This document shows positions 62,559-64,000 of a stretch of 64,000 nucleotides of DNA, one piece after another; the first letter of the stretch is position 1, and each line of letters starts with the position of its first letter. The notes under the pieces were generated by a model that worked only from the letters and a program-made list of their open reading frames with translations, made no database searches and was not told the DNA's origin. The position numbers and the translations under genes are program-made. The DNA is from Neisseria sp. oral taxon 014 str. F0314 (GTDB lineage Bacteria; Pseudomonadota; Gammaproteobacteria; Burkholderiales; Neisseriaceae): positions 1 to 64,000 of the forward strand of contig NZ_CP040504.1 in assembly GCF_005886145.1 (NCBI RefSeq), read 5' to 3'.

Positions 62559-64000
62559 GAAGCTGTCCTTCTGTGTTGGGGCAGCACTAATGTAACCGTA
62601 GTGCCTTGATGCGGTTGTGATTCTACACTCAATACGGCGTTGATGCGCCGTGCGCGTTCCTGCATGATGCCCAAGCCGACATGCGCTTCGGACATGTTTT
62701 TCAGACGGCCTGTGTCGAAACCGACGCCGTCGTCGCGTATCCGCAGGGTGAAGTCGTGGCGGTTGTCCAGCTCTACGACGACATGGTGCGCCTGCGCGTG
62801 TTTGCGGATGTTCGACAGGCTTTCCTGTAAGATAAAGATGACTTGGAGCTGCTCGTCGTTGTTGAGCGACGGGCCGTCGTCGCGCCATGCGGTGTCGACC
62901 TCTATCTGCGTTTGCTGTTCGAAGCGGGCGAGCAGGGAGGTAACGGCTTCGGGAAAGTCTTTGTTGCTGATTTTGGTGCGGAAGTTGAGCAGCAGTTCGC
63001 GCACGTCGTCGTAACATTCCTGCACGCCGTCGGTCAGGAAGCGGATGTTTTCCTCCATCTGCTCTTTTTCGCCGGCTTTGTAGGCGCTGTCGAGCATCTG
63101 CACTTGCAGGTTGAGGAAGGTCAGGGTTTGTGCGATGCTGTCGTGCAGGCCCTGCGCAATCAGGTTGCGCTCCTGCAATACGGCAAGCTGGCTGCGCTCT
63201 TGGGCGAAACGGCTGTTGGCGATGGATACGCCGAGCTGGCCGCACAGGGTGCGCAGCAGGCTGTCGTCGTTTTCGCCCAATTCGATGCCGTCTGAAAAAT
63301 ACAGGGTCAGGATGCCCAGTTCCTCGCTTTTATACAGGATGGGGAACACCGATACGCGGGCGAAGCCGGGATGTCCGGTTACAAACGGCAGGTTGCCGTA
63401 ATCGCGGGCGTCGTAAAAGCACGCAGATTGGCCGGAGGGCTTTTCAGACGGCCTGCCGCCTTCCATGCCTTTGTCTTTATGACCGCAGAGGCAGGCTTCC
63501 AGTTCGCTGCACTGCTCGGCGGTCTGCACGTCTGCGGGCAGGCCGGTACTGGCGACCAAATCGGTGCGTTTGCGCTCGAAATCCAGCAGGCGGATGCTGC
63601 CCGCGGAGGCGGAAACAGCGGGGACGACGCGGCTGAGAAATTCTTCCGCCGCTTTGGTCGGCGTGTGGGTCTGGTGCAGGTCGCGCGTGGTCTGGTAGAG
63701 CATTTCCAAGTCGCGGTTCTGGCGGGCGAGGTCCTGCGTCTGACGGGCGACCTGTCCTTCGAGGTCGGTGTAGAGCGTTTTCAGGTGCGCGCTCATTTGG
63801 TTGAAACCTTTGCTGACTTGGGCAAATTCCTGAATATAGCCGGTCGGGATGGCAACGCCGAACCCGCCGCGCCCGATGGTCTGCACGCCGTCGAGCAGGG
63901 ATTCCAGCGGGCGGATAATCCATGAGTAGTGAAACTTAATCATCACGCCCGCCGCAATCAGGATCATCAGAATCAGCGCCATCTGAAACCGCCGCAGCCA
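62555..64000 (-). CDS. narQ: Nitrate/nitrite sensor kinase NarQ (partial, cut by window edge)
   Basis: The open frame enters from the right edge (about 480 residues visible). It starts within the last membrane segment (MALILMILIAAGVMIKFHYS), then a HAMP domain, a coiled coil (LARQNRDLEMLYQTTRDLHQ), a GAF-like domain and the HisKA_3 block with the phosphorylated His in LIAQGLHDSIAQTLTFLNLQ. The ATPase domain has the N-box (LQESLSNIRKHAQAH) and G1 (IRDDGVGFD). The sensor region and first membrane segment lie outside the window. DUS copies lie inside the frame (near 62700 and 63450). Confidence 0.92.
   Translation of the reverse strand, partial: WLRRFQMALILMILIAAGVMIKFHYSWIIRPLESLLDGVQTIGRGGFGVAIPTGYIQEFAQVSKGFNQMSAHLKTLYTDLEGQVARQTQDLARQNRDLEMLYQTTRDLHQTHTPTKAAEEFLSRVVPAVSASAGSIRLLDFERKRTDLVASTGLPADVQTAEQCSELEACLCGHKDKGMEGGRPSEKPSGQSACFYDARDYGNLPFVTGHPGFARVSVFPILYKSEELGILTLYFSDGIELGENDDSLLRTLCGQLGVSIANSRFAQERSQLAVLQERNLIAQGLHDSIAQTLTFLNLQVQMLDSAYKAGEKEQMEENIRFLTDGVQECYDDVRELLLNFRTKISNKDFPEAVTSLLARFEQQTQIEVDTAWRDDGPSLNNDEQLQVIFILQESLSNIRKHAQAHHVVVELDNRHDFTLRIRDDGVGFDTGRLKNMSEAHVGLGIMQERARRINAVLSVESQPHQGTTVTLVLPQHRRTAS

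Noticed and set aside
61902..63245. 447-codon extension of narP into narQ
   Set aside because: The extra N-terminal part is an out-of-frame reading of narQ (Arg/Pro/Ala-rich); the receiver domain starts at 62558.

Overview
The window looks like the chromosome of a commensal Neisseria. Many copies of the DNA uptake sequence 5'-AGGCCGTCTGAA (the AG-DUS dialect of commensal Neisseria) lie singly or as inverted pairs at gene ends, and the housekeeping block at the right (pgsA, rlmJ, pgm, plsY, folB, narPQ) is neisserial in character. The species cannot be fixed from the sequence alone.

Left part (1-23.2 kb): an apparently complete type VI secretion system (T6SS). A rightward operon tagF-tssA-tssB-tssC-hcp-tagJ-tssE-tssF-tssG-clpV (1.2-12.7 kb) meets a leftward operon tssJ-tssK-tssL-tssM-vgrG-DUF2169 (23.2-12.8 kb) at a shared hairpin. 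Together they encode the sheath (TssBC), tube (Hcp), baseplate (TssAEFGK), membrane complex (TssJLM), spike (VgrG), sheath recycling (ClpV, TagJ) and a probable effector-loading adaptor (DUF2169). The N-terminal part of an Rhs protein runs off the left edge.

23.5-32.2 kb: an effector/immunity region. One full-length Rhs effector with a PAAR-like N-terminus and an unrecognised C-terminal toxin is followed by its probable immunity gene. After it come AT-rich orphan immunity-like genes, short pieces of other rhs and immunity genes, a mini-rhs in which the first 25 codons are joined to a foreign C-terminal tail, and a headless rhs core. DUS copies lie inside the rhs genes and at several cassette borders, which suggests cassette exchange by natural transformation.

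32.2-37.6 kb: a degraded IS5-family (IS1106-like) element, then an AT-rich lactose module: a broken divergent lacI followed by intact-looking lacY and lacZ.

37.6-52.2 kb: an integrated element next to tRNA-Leu. It carries a remnant cytosine methyltransferase, hypothetical genes, an N6-methylase-like protein, a 150-bp palindrome, an IncP-like oriT with a TraK-like gene, a ParDE-type toxin-antitoxin pair, a replication-protein-like gene, a phage-type repressor switch, TrbM/TraL/TraM homologues (traL broken by a 5-bp duplication), a putative excisionase and a tyrosine integrase. It reads as a decayed plasmid/ICE-like element.

52.2-64 kb: tRNA genes (Leu, a divergent Cys-like, Cys, four Gly), then core metabolism and regulation: phospholipid synthesis (pgsA, plsY), rRNA methylation (rlmJ), pgm, a zinc peptidase, a patatin lipoprotein, folB, a Nudix hydrolase and the NarQ-NarP two-component system, with narQ cut by the right edge.
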